Positions 1 to 9,500 of a DNA stretch of 64,000 bases are shown piece after piece (the first letter of the stretch is position 1; the number at the start of each line of letters is the position of its first letter). Source of the DNA: Acidiflorens sp963841945. Its GTDB lineage: Bacteria; Acidobacteriota; Terriglobia; Terriglobales; Acidobacteriaceae. The position numbers and the translations under genes are program-made. The stretch covers positions 155,848 through 219,847 of the forward strand of contig CAWJFC010000034.1 of NCBI GenBank assembly GCA_963841945.1. Reading direction: 5' to 3'. The notes below the pieces were generated by a model. It searched no databases and had not been told where the DNA came from. It saw only the letters and a program-made list of their open reading frames with translations.

Positions 1-375
1 TTCGTCGACGATGAAATCCTTGCGCAGGCACGGAAGGGTCGTTGCCGAAGAGGCCTCGCGCAGATAGTCGAGCGATCCCTGAAAAAACTGTTCGTCGGTG
101 AGGACGGAAAGAGCGGCGGCGCCGGCAGTTTCGAGTTCGCGGGCCAGCGCGGCGGGGTGAAAATCGGACCGGATCAAGCCCCGGGACGGAGACGCCTTTT
201 TGAGCTCAGCGATGACAGCAATGCCATTTGCAGAGGCACGCTCCAAGGCCCGGCGAAACCCGCGAGGCGCGTGTTGCGCGGCGGCGCGCTCGACGGAGCG
301 CAGATCGACGCTATGGCGTCTTTGGAATAAACGCTGGCGGGTGGAGGCGACAATGGAATCGAGGGTGGCAGGCAC
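1..375 (-). CDS. trpC: Indole-3-glycerol phosphate synthase, N-terminal part (runs off window)
   Basis: The minus strand reads 125 codons from a GTG at 375 to the window edge without a stop. The product is the N-terminal half of TrpC, which closes the indole ring in tryptophan synthesis. Visible family motifs are the IAELKKASPS strand-1 segment carrying the catalytic lysine, GAAALSVLTDEQFFQGS, and LPCLRKDFIVDE carrying the second catalytic lysine. An in-frame TGA lies just upstream of the GTG, so the start cannot be much earlier. No clear ribosome binding site is seen. The C-terminal half of the barrel lies outside the window, so intactness cannot be judged. No other trp gene is visible here. 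Confidence 0.9.
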   Translation of the reverse strand, partial: MPATLDSIVASTRQRLFQRRHSVDLRSVERAAAQHAPRGFRRALERASANGIAVIAELKKASPSRGLIRSDFHPAALARELETAGAAALSVLTDEQFFQGSLDYLREASSATTLPCLRKDFIVDE

Positions 376-717
376 GACGCAAGCTCAATTATACGAAAGC
401 GCGAATGAAACGTGCCCGGTTCCGAAGGTAATTGAGGAACACGCGGGTTGTGCCCACTACGAGTGAGGCGATTGTTCGGCTGGGCGCGAGCCTGTAGAGA
501 GGGGCAACATCGCGAATATGCGTTGCCGGCCATACATGACGGCCGCGACCGCGAAACGCGTTTAGAGCAGTCGCCGCAGTTGTGAGCACAGCAGACCGCA
601 GGTATGTCCATCGAAGCCGGCCTCTGGCTCGGAATGCTCGAGAGAGCAACGATCCCTGATCGCTTTGCCGTATCGATCTTCGGACCCAACGCTTCCTGAA
701 TAGCATCCAAGGTCTCG
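376..717. other. Intergenic stretch, no gene recognised
   Basis: About 340 bases separate trpC from the MFS gene. Open frames exist on both strands (for example 389-793 on the minus strand), but none shows a family motif, a signal peptide or a ribosome binding site. The stretch should hold the divergent trpC and MFS promoters. I could not place them confidently. Confidence 0.4.
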
Positions 718-2286
718 ATGAGAACGCCTTGCGATGAAGCCGTACTGCGATCAGGCGGTAAGGAAGTCCCATGTGGAGAAAGAACCAGACCATGGATTCT
801 CACCGCAACGATTCTCGGCTCCAGCATGGCATTCATCGACAGCACGGTCGTCAACGTGGCTCTGCCTGCGATCCAGAGTCGTTTTCACGCGACGGTGGTG
901 GATGTGCAATGGGTGGTCGAGTCGTATGGTCTGTTTCTAAGCGCGCTGATTCTGGCCGGGGGCTCCCTGGGCGACTTGTTTGGGCGCCGTAGGATCTACG
1001 TGCTGGGAGTGGCCATCTTCTCGGTTGCATCCGCGGCTTGCGGCTTTGCTTCGACTATTCAAGAGCTGATCGTCGCCAGGAGTATTCAAGGAGTAGGAGC
1101 TGCACTCCTGGTTCCCGGGAGTCTCGCGATTATCAGTGCGTACTTCGACGAAAAGAGTCGTGGGCAAGCGATCGGAACGTGGTCGGGCTCTACAGCGATC
1201 ACTACCGCGATCGGGCCTGTGCTGGGCGGTTGGCTGGTTGAGCATGCCTCCTGGCGCTGGGCCTTCTTCATCAATCTTCCGATTGCAGGTGCTGTGATAG
1301 CGATTTCAGTTTGGCAAATCCCGGAGAATCGCCGCCCGGTTGGTGGACGCATCGATTGGATTGGAGCGCTCCTGGCGACACTAGGGCTCGGCGGCTTTGT
1401 GTACGGCTTCATCGAGTCAGTGAGCCTGGGCTGGACGAATCGCCTGGTCGTGGGAAGTTTGATTGCTGGATTCTGGTGCCTGATCACATTCGTTTTCGTC
1501 GAAGCGCGCCTTTCTACTCCGATGGTTCCGCTCACGCTGTTCGGTTCCCCGAGGTTTAGTGGCGCGAACCTACTTACGTTCCTTTTGTACGCAGCCGTAG
1601 GAATTTTCTTTTTCTTGTTCCCTTTGAATCTGATCCAAGTCCAAGGGTATTCCCCAAGTGAAGCCGGGCTCGCGCTCCTGCCCTTAATTCTGCTGATGTT
1701 CTTTCTTTCGCGGTGGTCGGGCGGACTCGTGGTCCGATACGGGCCGAGGGGGCCGCTGATGATTGGCCCTCTTATTGTCGCAATCGGTTTCGCTCTCTTC
1801 TCTCTGCCTACCGTTGGGGACGGGTATTGGAGGTCATTTTTCCCGGCGATCATCGTCCTGGGATTCGGGATGGCGGTTACCGTTGCGCCTCTTACCACCG
1901 TGGTCATGAATTCAGTGAAGGAAGATCGAGCGGGCACAGCTTCCGGCATCAACAATGCAGTGGCTCGGGTAGCAGGGGTACTCGCCATTGCGGTACTTGG
2001 AATTGTAATGGTGAAGGCGTTTAGTTCTCGACTGGATCGGAGATTGGCTGGGCTCTCTTTGCCGTCTTACATTCAACAGGAGGTACAAGCGAGCGAGATC
2101 AAGCTGGCCAGCATACAGCCGCCGGCCGGGCTCGATGCGACTGTGGACGCCGCCATCAAGGCGTCGGTGAGGGAAGCGTTCGTCTATGGATTCCGAGTCA
2201 TCCTATCGATCTGTGCAGGCCTGTCTCTGGCGAGTGCGGCCGTCGCATGGCTCATGATTCCGCCGAAACGCGATGGCCCAGGATGA
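718..2286 (+). CDS. DHA2-family MFS multidrug efflux transporter (EmrB/QacA type)
   Basis: This is a 522-residue inner-membrane proton antiporter of the 14-helix DHA2 family, expected to export drugs or toxic metabolites. The sequence shows the helix-1 signature FIDSTVVNVALP (about 39-50), the QWVV segment of helix 2, motif A as GSLGDLFGRRRI (about 82-93) and a helix-5 motif C-like stretch QGVGAALLVPGS. The remaining length is a series of hydrophobic helices. The ATG at 718 is the earliest start. The first 20 or so residues are not conserved-looking, so a slightly later start is possible. An AraC-type regulator follows 104 bases downstream on the same strand and may control it. The substrate cannot be told from sequence. 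Confidence 0.85.
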   Translation: MRTPCDEAVLRSGGKEVPCGERTRPWILTATILGSSMAFIDSTVVNVALPAIQSRFHATVVDVQWVVESYGLFLSALILAGGSLGDLFGRRRIYVLGVAIFSVASAACGFASTIQELIVARSIQGVGAALLVPGSLAIISAYFDEKSRGQAIGTWSGSTAITTAIGPVLGGWLVEHASWRWAFFINLPIAGAVIAISVWQIPENRRPVGGRIDWIGALLATLGLGGFVYGFIESVSLGWTNRLVVGSLIAGFWCLITFVFVEARLSTPMVPLTLFGSPRFSGANLLTFLLYAAVGIFFFLFPLNLIQVQGYSPSEAGLALLPLILLMFFLSRWSGGLVVRYGPRGPLMIGPLIVAIGFALFSLPTVGDGYWRSFFPAIIVLGFGMAVTVAPLTTVVMNSVKEDRAGTASGINNAVARVAGVLAIAVLGIVMVKAFSSRLDRRLAGLSLPSYIQQEVQASEIKLASIQPPAGLDATVDAAIKASVREAFVYGFRVILSICAGLSLASAAVAWLMIPPKRDGPG

Positions 2287-2349
2287 CGCTTTCTTTGTAA
2301 AATCCTCTTCCCAAGCGAAACGCTAAGGATGTACTATGACGCGGCACAG

Positions 2350-2384
2350 GTTCGATTCGGACATTACAGTGTTCGTTTCGGACA
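2350..2384. promoter_or_regulatory. Direct repeat, candidate AraC-family operator
   Basis: Two copies of GTTCG(A/T)TTCGGACA lie at 2350-2363 and 2371-2384. They differ at one of 14 positions and start 21 bases apart, about two helical turns. AraC-family proteins usually bind such direct repeats. The pair ends seven bases before the GTG start of the AraC gene, so binding would most simply repress that gene. A possible 40-codon reading frame from an ATG at about 2337 crosses the repeat, so a short leader peptide is an alternative explanation. Confidence 0.5.
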
Positions 2385-2390
2385 CGGGTT

Positions 2391-3419
2391 GTGGACATGG
2401 AACTGCCTCTCTGGAACGAAAAACGGTACGCGCCTTACAAACTGATAGCCCTAGTTGAAGTTCTTAACGAGCAGGGCATTCCGCCGCAAGCCAGCCTATC
2501 GGGTACCGGGCTATCGCCGGAGAGTCTGGCAAAACCTGAGACTCTCACCTCCGTTCGCCAGTACATCACGGTTTGCCACAACGCTCTGCAACTGTCGAAA
2601 ACCCGCGAGACACCGTTCCGCACGGGCAGCCGAATTCCGTTGTCGGCATACGGGATGTACGGATTCGCCCTGGTATGCAGTCCGACGATTCGCGAGTACT
2701 TTCAAGTAGCCGTCAAGTATCACCGTCTGGCAACGCCGCTTCTTTCAATGTCGTGGCGCGAGGAAGGCGACTACGTGTCATGGGTTCTCCCGATGAATTC
2801 AGCGGTCACGCATCCGGACTCGTTGATGCGTTTCTTAATCGAGCAACAGTTGACCCAACTCAGCACTCATCTGCGAGCTGTCGTCGACCAGGGCTGTTGT
2901 TTGCCGGTTCGGGCGTCGCTTCCGTATTCGGCTCCGGCCCACACCCATCTTTATCCGCAGTATCTGGGTTGCCCAGTCCGGTTCAGTCAACCGGTTGCTG
3001 AACTCACCTATCCCAGATCGATTCTTTCCGCAAAGCCGCGCATGGCGCATGGACTTACTTCCAAGATCATGCAGGAGACGTGCGATCGCATTCTTGGCGA
3101 GGTCAAGACATCGACCGGCGTGGCCGGCGAGGTCTATCAGATCATCGCATCGACGCCCGGACATTCGCCGAGCATGGAAACTGTGGCCAGGCAACTCGCC
3201 ACAACGGAGCGAACGCTCAATCGAAAGCTCAACGCTGAAGCCACTTCTTTTACTCAAATTCTCGACGATGTCCGCTGTAACCTGGCGAAGGAGTATCTGC
3301 GCTCCACGAAACTCAGCATCGAGGATATCTCGGAGCTCGTCGGATTCAGTGAGGCTGCAAACTTTCGCCACGCGTTCCGCAGATGGACAGGCAGCACACC
3401 GGCTCATTACCGAGACTGA
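2391..3419 (+). CDS. AraC-family transcriptional regulator (OruR/ArgR-like)
   Basis: This 342-residue protein is a transcription factor with an N-terminal arabinose-binding-like sensing domain (about 25-210) and a C-terminal double helix-turn-helix of the AraC type (about 250-340). The C-terminus shows the hallmark second-helix pattern DISELVGFSEAANFRHAFRRWTGSTPAHYR. The frame opens with GTG at 2391, and an ATG follows two codons later, so either could be the start. It sits directly upstream of the co-directional catabolic genes from 3644 to 14716 and downstream of an MFS pump. It is the natural candidate regulator of either. Two sets of repeats nearby (2350-2384 and 3583-3635) share a GATTCG-like core. 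The inducer is unknown. Confidence 0.85.
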   Translation: MDMELPLWNEKRYAPYKLIALVEVLNEQGIPPQASLSGTGLSPESLAKPETLTSVRQYITVCHNALQLSKTRETPFRTGSRIPLSAYGMYGFALVCSPTIREYFQVAVKYHRLATPLLSMSWREEGDYVSWVLPMNSAVTHPDSLMRFLIEQQLTQLSTHLRAVVDQGCCLPVRASLPYSAPAHTHLYPQYLGCPVRFSQPVAELTYPRSILSAKPRMAHGLTSKIMQETCDRILGEVKTSTGVAGEVYQIIASTPGHSPSMETVARQLATTERTLNRKLNAEATSFTQILDDVRCNLAKEYLRSTKLSIEDISELVGFSEAANFRHAFRRWTGSTPAHYRD

Positions 3420-3582
3420 GGCGTCGGGCGTTGTTCATGAGTTCAATCTATGCGAGTCTCTGGGGTGCGGCTCAATTTGCAAAAGCGTCAACCACCAAGA
3501 CCACGAAGGTACTCGAAGGAAAATCTTGAAGCTGGAAGATCTTTAGCGGACTTTCGGAAGAGATTCAGGTCTCAGTGTTAGT

Positions 3583-3635
3583 TTGATTCGCAATAGGTTG
3601 ATTCGCCAATAGGTCGATTCGTGACCTACGATTCC
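3583..3635. repeat. Short tandem repeats with GATTCG core, candidate operator
   Basis: The 60 bases before the SMP-30 gene hold GATTCG at 3585, 3600 and 3616, and GATTCC at 3630, that is 14 to 16 bases apart. The first two units are near-identical (TTGATTCGCAATAGG and TTGATTCGCCAATAGG). The repeats reach almost to the ATG at 3644, where no ribosome binding site is visible. They share the GATTCG core with the repeat before the AraC gene, so they may be binding sites for that regulator. Confidence 0.4.
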
Positions 3636-3643
3636 TGCCTACA

Positions 3644-4534
3644 ATGACAAAGTTCAAAACCCTGATTAGTGGACTGTCGTTTACGGAGTGTCCGCGCTGG
3701 CACGATGGGAGGTTGTACTTTTCGGACTTCTATACGCGACGCGTCTTGGCTGTCGCCCTGGATGGCACGAAAGAGATTATTGCCGAAGTGCCGGGTCAAC
3801 CCTCGGGACTTGGTTTCTTGCCCGACGGGCGAATGCTGATTGTGTCCATGCGCGATCGCAAGATCATGCTTCGTGAAGTCGATGGTTCTCTCGTTGAGTA
3901 CGCTGATCTTTCAGACCTTGCGCCCTGGTACTTGAACGACATGCTTGTCGATTCCGAGGGACGGGCATGGGTGGGTAATTTTGGGTTCGATCTGATGGGA
4001 GGCGCCAAAGTAACCACGACGAACCTGATCTCGGTCGATCCGAGTGGCTGCGCTAGGGTCGCAGCCGACGGACTTGGTTTTCCCAATGGCATGGTTCTAA
4101 CTACGAATGGCAAGACGTTGATTGTAGCGGAAACAACAATGAATCGACTTACTGCCTTTGAACTCGACTCCGGCGTGCTTAGCGGGCAGCGGATATGGGC
4201 GGCCTTCGGCGATGCCCCAACATCGACCGATTTTAATGAGCTTTTTAGTCAGGTGGACGTTGCGCCGGACGGGATCTGTCTTGATGCAGAAGGAGCCATT
4301 TGGGTGGCCGATGCAAAAAACGGCCGTTGCATTCGAATGGCGGAAGGTGGCGATATCCTTGAGGAACTCAAGACCGATGGCCTTGGAGTATTCGCCTGCA
4401 TGCTGGGGGGAGCCGACGGGCGAACACTCTTCGTCTGTGTCGCGCCGACATTCCACGAGGCCGAGGCATCGGCGAACCACCGCGCCGCAATTTGGATGAC
4501 GAAGATCGATGTTCCGCGGGCCGGACTGCCTTAG
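3644..4534 (+). CDS. SMP-30/gluconolactonase-family lactone hydrolase
   Basis: This is a 296-residue six-bladed propeller enzyme of the SMP-30/gluconolaconase/LRE family, cytoplasmic because no signal peptide is present. Family members open sugar or other lactones using one divalent metal. All four expected metal ligands are visible: Glu15 (FTECPRW), Asn98 (WYLNDM), Asn148 (FPNGM) and Asp209 (VAPDGICLD). Length matches the family. It begins the co-directional run of catabolic genes behind the AraC regulator and is followed 124 bases later by a BKACE enzyme. In this setting it would open a lactone so that the hydroxy acid can be oxidised and cleaved by the next two enzymes. The true substrate is not deducible, and some relatives hydrolyse esters or organophosphates. 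Confidence 0.85.
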   Translation: MTKFKTLISGLSFTECPRWHDGRLYFSDFYTRRVLAVALDGTKEIIAEVPGQPSGLGFLPDGRMLIVSMRDRKIMLREVDGSLVEYADLSDLAPWYLNDMLVDSEGRAWVGNFGFDLMGGAKVTTTNLISVDPSGCARVAADGLGFPNGMVLTTNGKTLIVAETTMNRLTAFELDSGVLSGQRIWAAFGDAPTSTDFNELFSQVDVAPDGICLDAEGAIWVADAKNGRCIRMAEGGDILEELKTDGLGVFACMLGGADGRTLFVCVAPTFHEAEASANHRAAIWMTKIDVPRAGLP

Positions 4535-4658
4535 TTCGTAAAGCCACAAATCACCCGGTTGTAAGGGCGGTGTCGAAAACTGACATCAAATTGTCCGCTC
4601 TGAACCTGTCGTCTCTGGCGTTTGCTCTCCATTATCTGTCGGGGCTACACGGGAGACG

Positions 4659-5642
4659 ATGGCAAACAAGAACCGCAAGATTATTATCAGCTGCGCGATT
4701 ACTGGTTCGGTTCACACTCCGACGATGTCGGAGTATCTGCCTATCACTCCCCGGCAGATCGTTGACAGCGCTCTGGAGGCAGCTCAGGCCGGAGCAGCGA
4801 TTCTCCATCTGCACGCCAGAAACCCCGAAAACGGCAAACCTTCAGCGGACATGGCGCACTTCCAGCAGATGTGCCCTGTTCTGGCGGAGCGCACGGACGC
4901 CATCCTCAACATCACGACGGGCGGCAGCAGCCGGATGAAAATCGAAGAGCGACTTGCCTATCCTATGCTGGTGAAGCCAGAGATGTGTTCGCTGAACCTG
5001 GGATCGATGAACTTTTCGTTTCATCCGGTAGCTGAGCGCATCACCGAGTGGCGCTATGACTGGGAGAAAGAGTACGTCGAAGGCAGCAAAGACGTGGTCT
5101 TCAGGAATACATTCGCTGATATCGAATACTTACTGGGCCATCTTGCAGAAGGAGGCACTCGCTTCGAGCTAGAGTGCTACGACGTGGGGCATCTCTATAA
5201 CCTCGCCTACTTCGTGGATAGGAAACTGATCAAGCCGCCGATTTTTATTCAGGCCATTTTTGGAATCCTCGGAGGACTGGGGCCCGATCCTGAAAACCTC
5301 TTCGTGATGCGATCAACGGCGGATCGATTGTTCGGCCGAGAAAATTATCAACTTTCGGTTTTGGGAGCGGGACGTCACCAGATTTCTCTCCTCACCGTGG
5401 GAGCGATCATGGGCGCAAACGTGCGAGTTGGCCTGGAGGACAGCCTCTACCTTGGTCCCGGACACAAGGCGAAGAGTAACGCCGAACAGGTCAGGAAGAT
5501 GCGTCGCATTCTGGAAGAACTCTCTTTCGAGATCGCGACCCCGTCTGAAGTCAGAGAGATGTTGCAGCTGAAGGGCAAGGAGAACGTGCATTTCTCTTCC
5601 TCAGCGCAAACGCTTAGTGGGATGGGGCCCAGCGGGCACTAA
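4659..5642 (+). CDS. Beta-keto acid cleavage enzyme (BKACE, DUF849 family)
   Basis: This 327-residue TIM-barrel enzyme belongs to the family of 3-keto-5-aminohexanoate cleavage enzyme. Members condense a beta-keto acid with acetyl-CoA to give acetoacetate and a new CoA ester. Seen in the sequence are the zinc-binding HLHAR motif (His50, His52), the NITTGG loop (84-89), a Glu-rich ELECYDVGH segment (170-178) and VGLED (Glu260), in the order and spacing of the family. Start ATG has GGGAGACG just before it. The stop lies nine bases before the SDR start, so the two are probably co-translated. Together with the upstream lactonase this suggests a route ring-opening, oxidation, cleavage. Which of the BKACE substrate groups (amine, carnitine-like, hydrophobic or acidic) it belongs to cannot be decided by eye. 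Confidence 0.87.
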   Translation: MANKNRKIIISCAITGSVHTPTMSEYLPITPRQIVDSALEAAQAGAAILHLHARNPENGKPSADMAHFQQMCPVLAERTDAILNITTGGSSRMKIEERLAYPMLVKPEMCSLNLGSMNFSFHPVAERITEWRYDWEKEYVEGSKDVVFRNTFADIEYLLGHLAEGGTRFELECYDVGHLYNLAYFVDRKLIKPPIFIQAIFGILGGLGPDPENLFVMRSTADRLFGRENYQLSVLGAGRHQISLLTVGAIMGANVRVGLEDSLYLGPGHKAKSNAEQVRKMRRILEELSFEIATPSEVREMLQLKGKENVHFSSSAQTLSGMGPSGH

Positions 5643-5651
5643 GAACTCAGG

Positions 5652-6452
5652 ATGAGCATGACTTTCAGTTTCAAAGACCGACTCTACCCACCTTCAGGAC
5701 TTCGCGTATTAGTGACGGCGGGGGCTTCCGGCATCGGAGCGGCCATTGCATCCGCCTTTGCGGAAACCGGCGCCAAGATCCACATCTGCGATATCGATGA
5801 CGCTGCACTGGCCGCCTGCCAGAAGTTGTGCCCTTGCTATCAGGTGAGCAAAGCCGATGTGGCCGATGAAGAGCAGGTCGCGGCGCTTTTCGAAACTCAG
5901 CGCAAGAAATTTGGCGGCCTCGACGTCCTGATCAATTGTGCCGGTATCGCCGGACCGACGGCTGGGGTAGATGAGATTAGCGAAGATGACTGGAATCGCG
6001 CCATTGACGTAAATCTTAACGGTCAGTACCGCTGTCTGCATCATGCAGTGCCGATGCTGCGAGAGTCCAAACTTGCCAACATTATTTGCATTTCGTCGAT
6101 TGCGGGCCGTATGGGCGTGCAGTGGCGCACTCCGTACGTCGCAACGAAGTGGGCGATCGTGGGGATCGTTAAATCACTGGCCATTGAACTGGGGCCGAGC
6201 GACATCCGGGTGAACGCAGTGTTGCCCGGAATTGTCGAGGGATCAAGGATGGATGGCGTAATACGGGCGCGCGCCAAACAGGAAGGTGTTGAAGAAGCGG
6301 CGATGCGCGCGGAGTATCTGAAGAAAATATCGTTGCGGCGGATGGTGACGGCGGACGACGTGGCGCTCATGTGTCTCTTCCTGTGTTCGCCGGCAGGCCG
6401 GAATGTTACGGGACAGGCCATCAGCGTTGATGGAAATGTCGAGTCTTCGTAG
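5652..6452 (+). CDS. Short-chain dehydrogenase/reductase (SDR), classical type
   Basis: This 266-residue NAD(P)-dependent oxidoreductase shows the nucleotide-binding TAGASGIG (22-29), the NCAG motif (95-98), the catalytic serine in ISS (148/149) and YVATK (Tyr162, Lys166). The C-terminal substrate loop ends in the usual VTGQAISVDG. Asp47 in HICDIDD at the end of the second strand suggests NAD rather than NADP. It starts nine bases after the BKACE gene and is probably in the same transcript. A simple reading is that it oxidises a 3-hydroxy acid to the beta-keto acid used by the BKACE. A second SDR in this window (25282-26127) is a different subfamily. Confidence 0.85.
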   Translation: MSMTFSFKDRLYPPSGLRVLVTAGASGIGAAIASAFAETGAKIHICDIDDAALAACQKLCPCYQVSKADVADEEQVAALFETQRKKFGGLDVLINCAGIAGPTAGVDEISEDDWNRAIDVNLNGQYRCLHHAVPMLRESKLANIICISSIAGRMGVQWRTPYVATKWAIVGIVKSLAIELGPSDIRVNAVLPGIVEGSRMDGVIRARAKQEGVEEAAMRAEYLKKISLRRMVTADDVALMCLFLCSPAGRNVTGQAISVDGNVESS

Positions 6453-6582
6453 ATCGTGACTGCCGTAATAGGGTGAGGATTGCTTCAATTCAGAACTTGT
6501 GGCCTCTCGCATTTGTTTGCCAGAGGCGCGATGGTCTTTGGGATCTAATTGCGGACGCAAAATTCTTAAGACGGGGAAACCG

Positions 6583-9500
6583 ATGCGTAACTTACAACAA
6601 GTGCAACCGGCTCGCCAACAAACCGCCTCTTACTCCCGCCGAGCATGCATGGCGGCCGTCTTATACGCGCTAGTTACAGCTTGTGCGCTGGTCTACGCGC
6701 AGACAGGTGGAACAGGCGCTATCAGCGGCGCGATCACGGATCCCAGCGCCGCCATGTTGGTGGGCGCTCAGGTCAAGGTTACAGATGTGGCCACGGGCTT
6801 CACGCGAACCTCCGAATCGAACGACCACGGATTGTATTTAGTCTCGCTGCTGCCACCGGGGCACTACACGCTCGAAGTCACGAAACAAGGGTTTAAGGTC
6901 GCCACGTCGTCGGACGTGCAGGTGATTGTGGCGGAGACAACGGTACTCAACATACGCATGGAGACGGGCGCGGTAACCGAAACGATCACGGTGGCTGCTT
7001 CAACCGTGGACTTGCAGACGGAATCAAGTGAATTGGGCCGCGTGACCGACTCCGAGATGCTTGAGAACCTGCCCCTGGTTACGCGTAACTTTACCCAGGT
7101 GATCGGCTTGAACCCAGGCGTTTCGCAGGAGGCCAATAACGCGAGTGAGATCGGAAGAGGCGGTGGCAGTCAGGACGCCAATCCCGCAGGCGGAAGCATT
7201 ATGAGTCAGGGAGCCACTTCGACTGACAATAACTTCCAGATGAACGGGCTCACAATTAACGACGTCCAAGGATCATGGATTTACTCGTCGGGAATTCCGG
7301 CTCCCAATCCCGACACCATCCAGGAGTTCAAAGTGCAGACCGCCCTGTTCGATGCCACGACGGGGCGGAACGCCGGGGCCAACGTCGATGTCATAACGAA
7401 AGGGGGCACCAACGATTTCCACGGATCCGTGTTCGAGTATTTCCGGAACGAAGATCTGAACGCCAATGACTGGTTTGCGAATCATTCCGGCGAGCCGCGT
7501 GGCATTCTGCGGCAGAATCAATATGGCTTTACGGCAGGCGGTCCAGTAATCAAAAACAAGCTTCTGCTCTTTGGTTCCTTTCAGGGCACAAAGCAGTTTA
7601 ACTCCACTGACCCGTCAAACCACAAATTCGTCTATCTCCCTCCCCTTACCGACGACCGGTCGCCCGCGGGATTGGGAGCGACCTTTGGTGGCGATTACGG
7701 CTACCTTGGTTATTTTCCTGGCGATATAGTCCTCCCCGATGGCTCCAACATCGCGCCCCAGGCTTTGGCGCTGTTCCAGGCCAAGCTGCCCAATGGACAA
7801 TACGTAATACCGACGCCGACAAGTATCGACCCTACCCGCCCGCTCGAAACGCAGGGCACTGCATATCTGCAGTCGCCTGGCTTTTTCCACGAAAACCAAT
7901 GGATGGTGAACGGCGATTACCTTGTGTCCGACCGCAACAAGATCGCGGTTCGCTATTTCGGTGCGCTCAGCAACGTAGAGTGGACCATGCTATACCAGAC
8001 GCAAGGGTTCCCCCTCTTTCAGCCAGAGCGCTTCGATGTTGCGTCTGTTACAGATACCTACACGATCAGCCCCACCCTGGTGAACCAATTCGTGGTCGGC
8101 TTCCATAGGTCGACCTCTAACCAGACCTATGGCGATGCATGGACCTTTTCTAGCCTGGGAATGAACGCCCCGGCGCAGGTTGACGCGTACCCCAATCTTT
8201 GGATCGTAGACGACGGATTCCAGTCGGGCACAACTTCCGCGTTGCGGTTTTTGCAGAATGAGTACCAATTTGCCGACACATTGTCCTGGGTTAAGGGAAA
8301 ACATCAGCTTACTTTTGGCGGAGGCTTCACCGCGGGCCGGGACAATATGTCTAAGTTTGATTTCGAGGCCTATGTGCTTCCGCTAACCTGGGCGGATTTT
8401 CTGCTGGGGCAAAGTTTTGCGCCGTATGGGATTCCATATAGCAACATCTACGAGACCTACGCGGGCTTTGGGGACTTCCAGCGCGATTGGCGTTATAAGG
8501 ATGGCAACGCCTTCGTTCAAGATAACTTCAAAGTAACACCGAGTCTGACGCTCAACCTGGGCCTGCGCTACGAGCGCATCGGCGACCTCGGCTCGGCCAA
8601 TGGCGGAGGCAACGTAGATGTGTCCAAGATCAATCCCAATCCCCCGGCGACGGGCAGTTTCAACGGATACATAGTTAACTCTAATTACAATGGCCCCGCT
8701 TTGCCTTCCGGAGTGATCCAGGGGAGCAACAAATTCGGATTTAATGGCGACGGCCAGAATACGTGGAATCCGCGTTTCGGATTTGCCTGGGCCCTCCCCG
8801 GTACGGAGCGCTTCGTTCTCCGGGGAGGTATCGGCATCTATCACACTACGACCGAAGGCCAGATGAATCTGCTGTTGTGTGCGGAAGCCCCCACTGGCTT
8901 ATGGAGCGTGCTGATAGGACCGTATAACCAAAACTCTACCGATGCCAATCCCTTCCCCACTCTTCCAGCCTTCCCCACATTTACGCCTTACTCCCCCTAT
9001 ACCGATTTCACTCTTGCTGCGCTGGCTATGAATTGGCGTCCTCCGACGATCTATCACTATAGCCTGGGCCTGCAGTCCAAACTCCCAGGCGGCGCCATCT
9101 TGGAGGTCGGGTATTCCGGAGCGCGCGACCTGCACGCAATTCTCGGCAGGACGATTAACCAGGCGGCTTTAGCCTCTCCCGAAGATCCGATTCGCGGCCA
9201 GACCACAAATACGGTTGCGAACATCCCGCTTCGCGCACCCTATCTCGGGTGGACAGCCAACACGATGTATTACTTTGCGACCGACGGCCAGGCCTGGTAC
9301 AACTCTTTGCAAGCGTCGCTAACGCAGAAATTCAGACATGGTTTTCAGTACCAGGCTGCCTACACCTGGATGCGATTGCTGAGCCCGGTACCGGGTTTCA
9401 CCACCGGGTCGAACGAATTCGGACCAAGTGGCCAACAGACCAATCTCCGCACTCACAACCCTGGATACGGACCGGATTACAATGTGCGCCCACAGCGATT

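Noticed and set aside
174..854. 226-codon minus-strand frame between trpC and MFS
   Set aside because: It overlaps both trpC (in another frame) and the MFS start. It has no recognisable domain.
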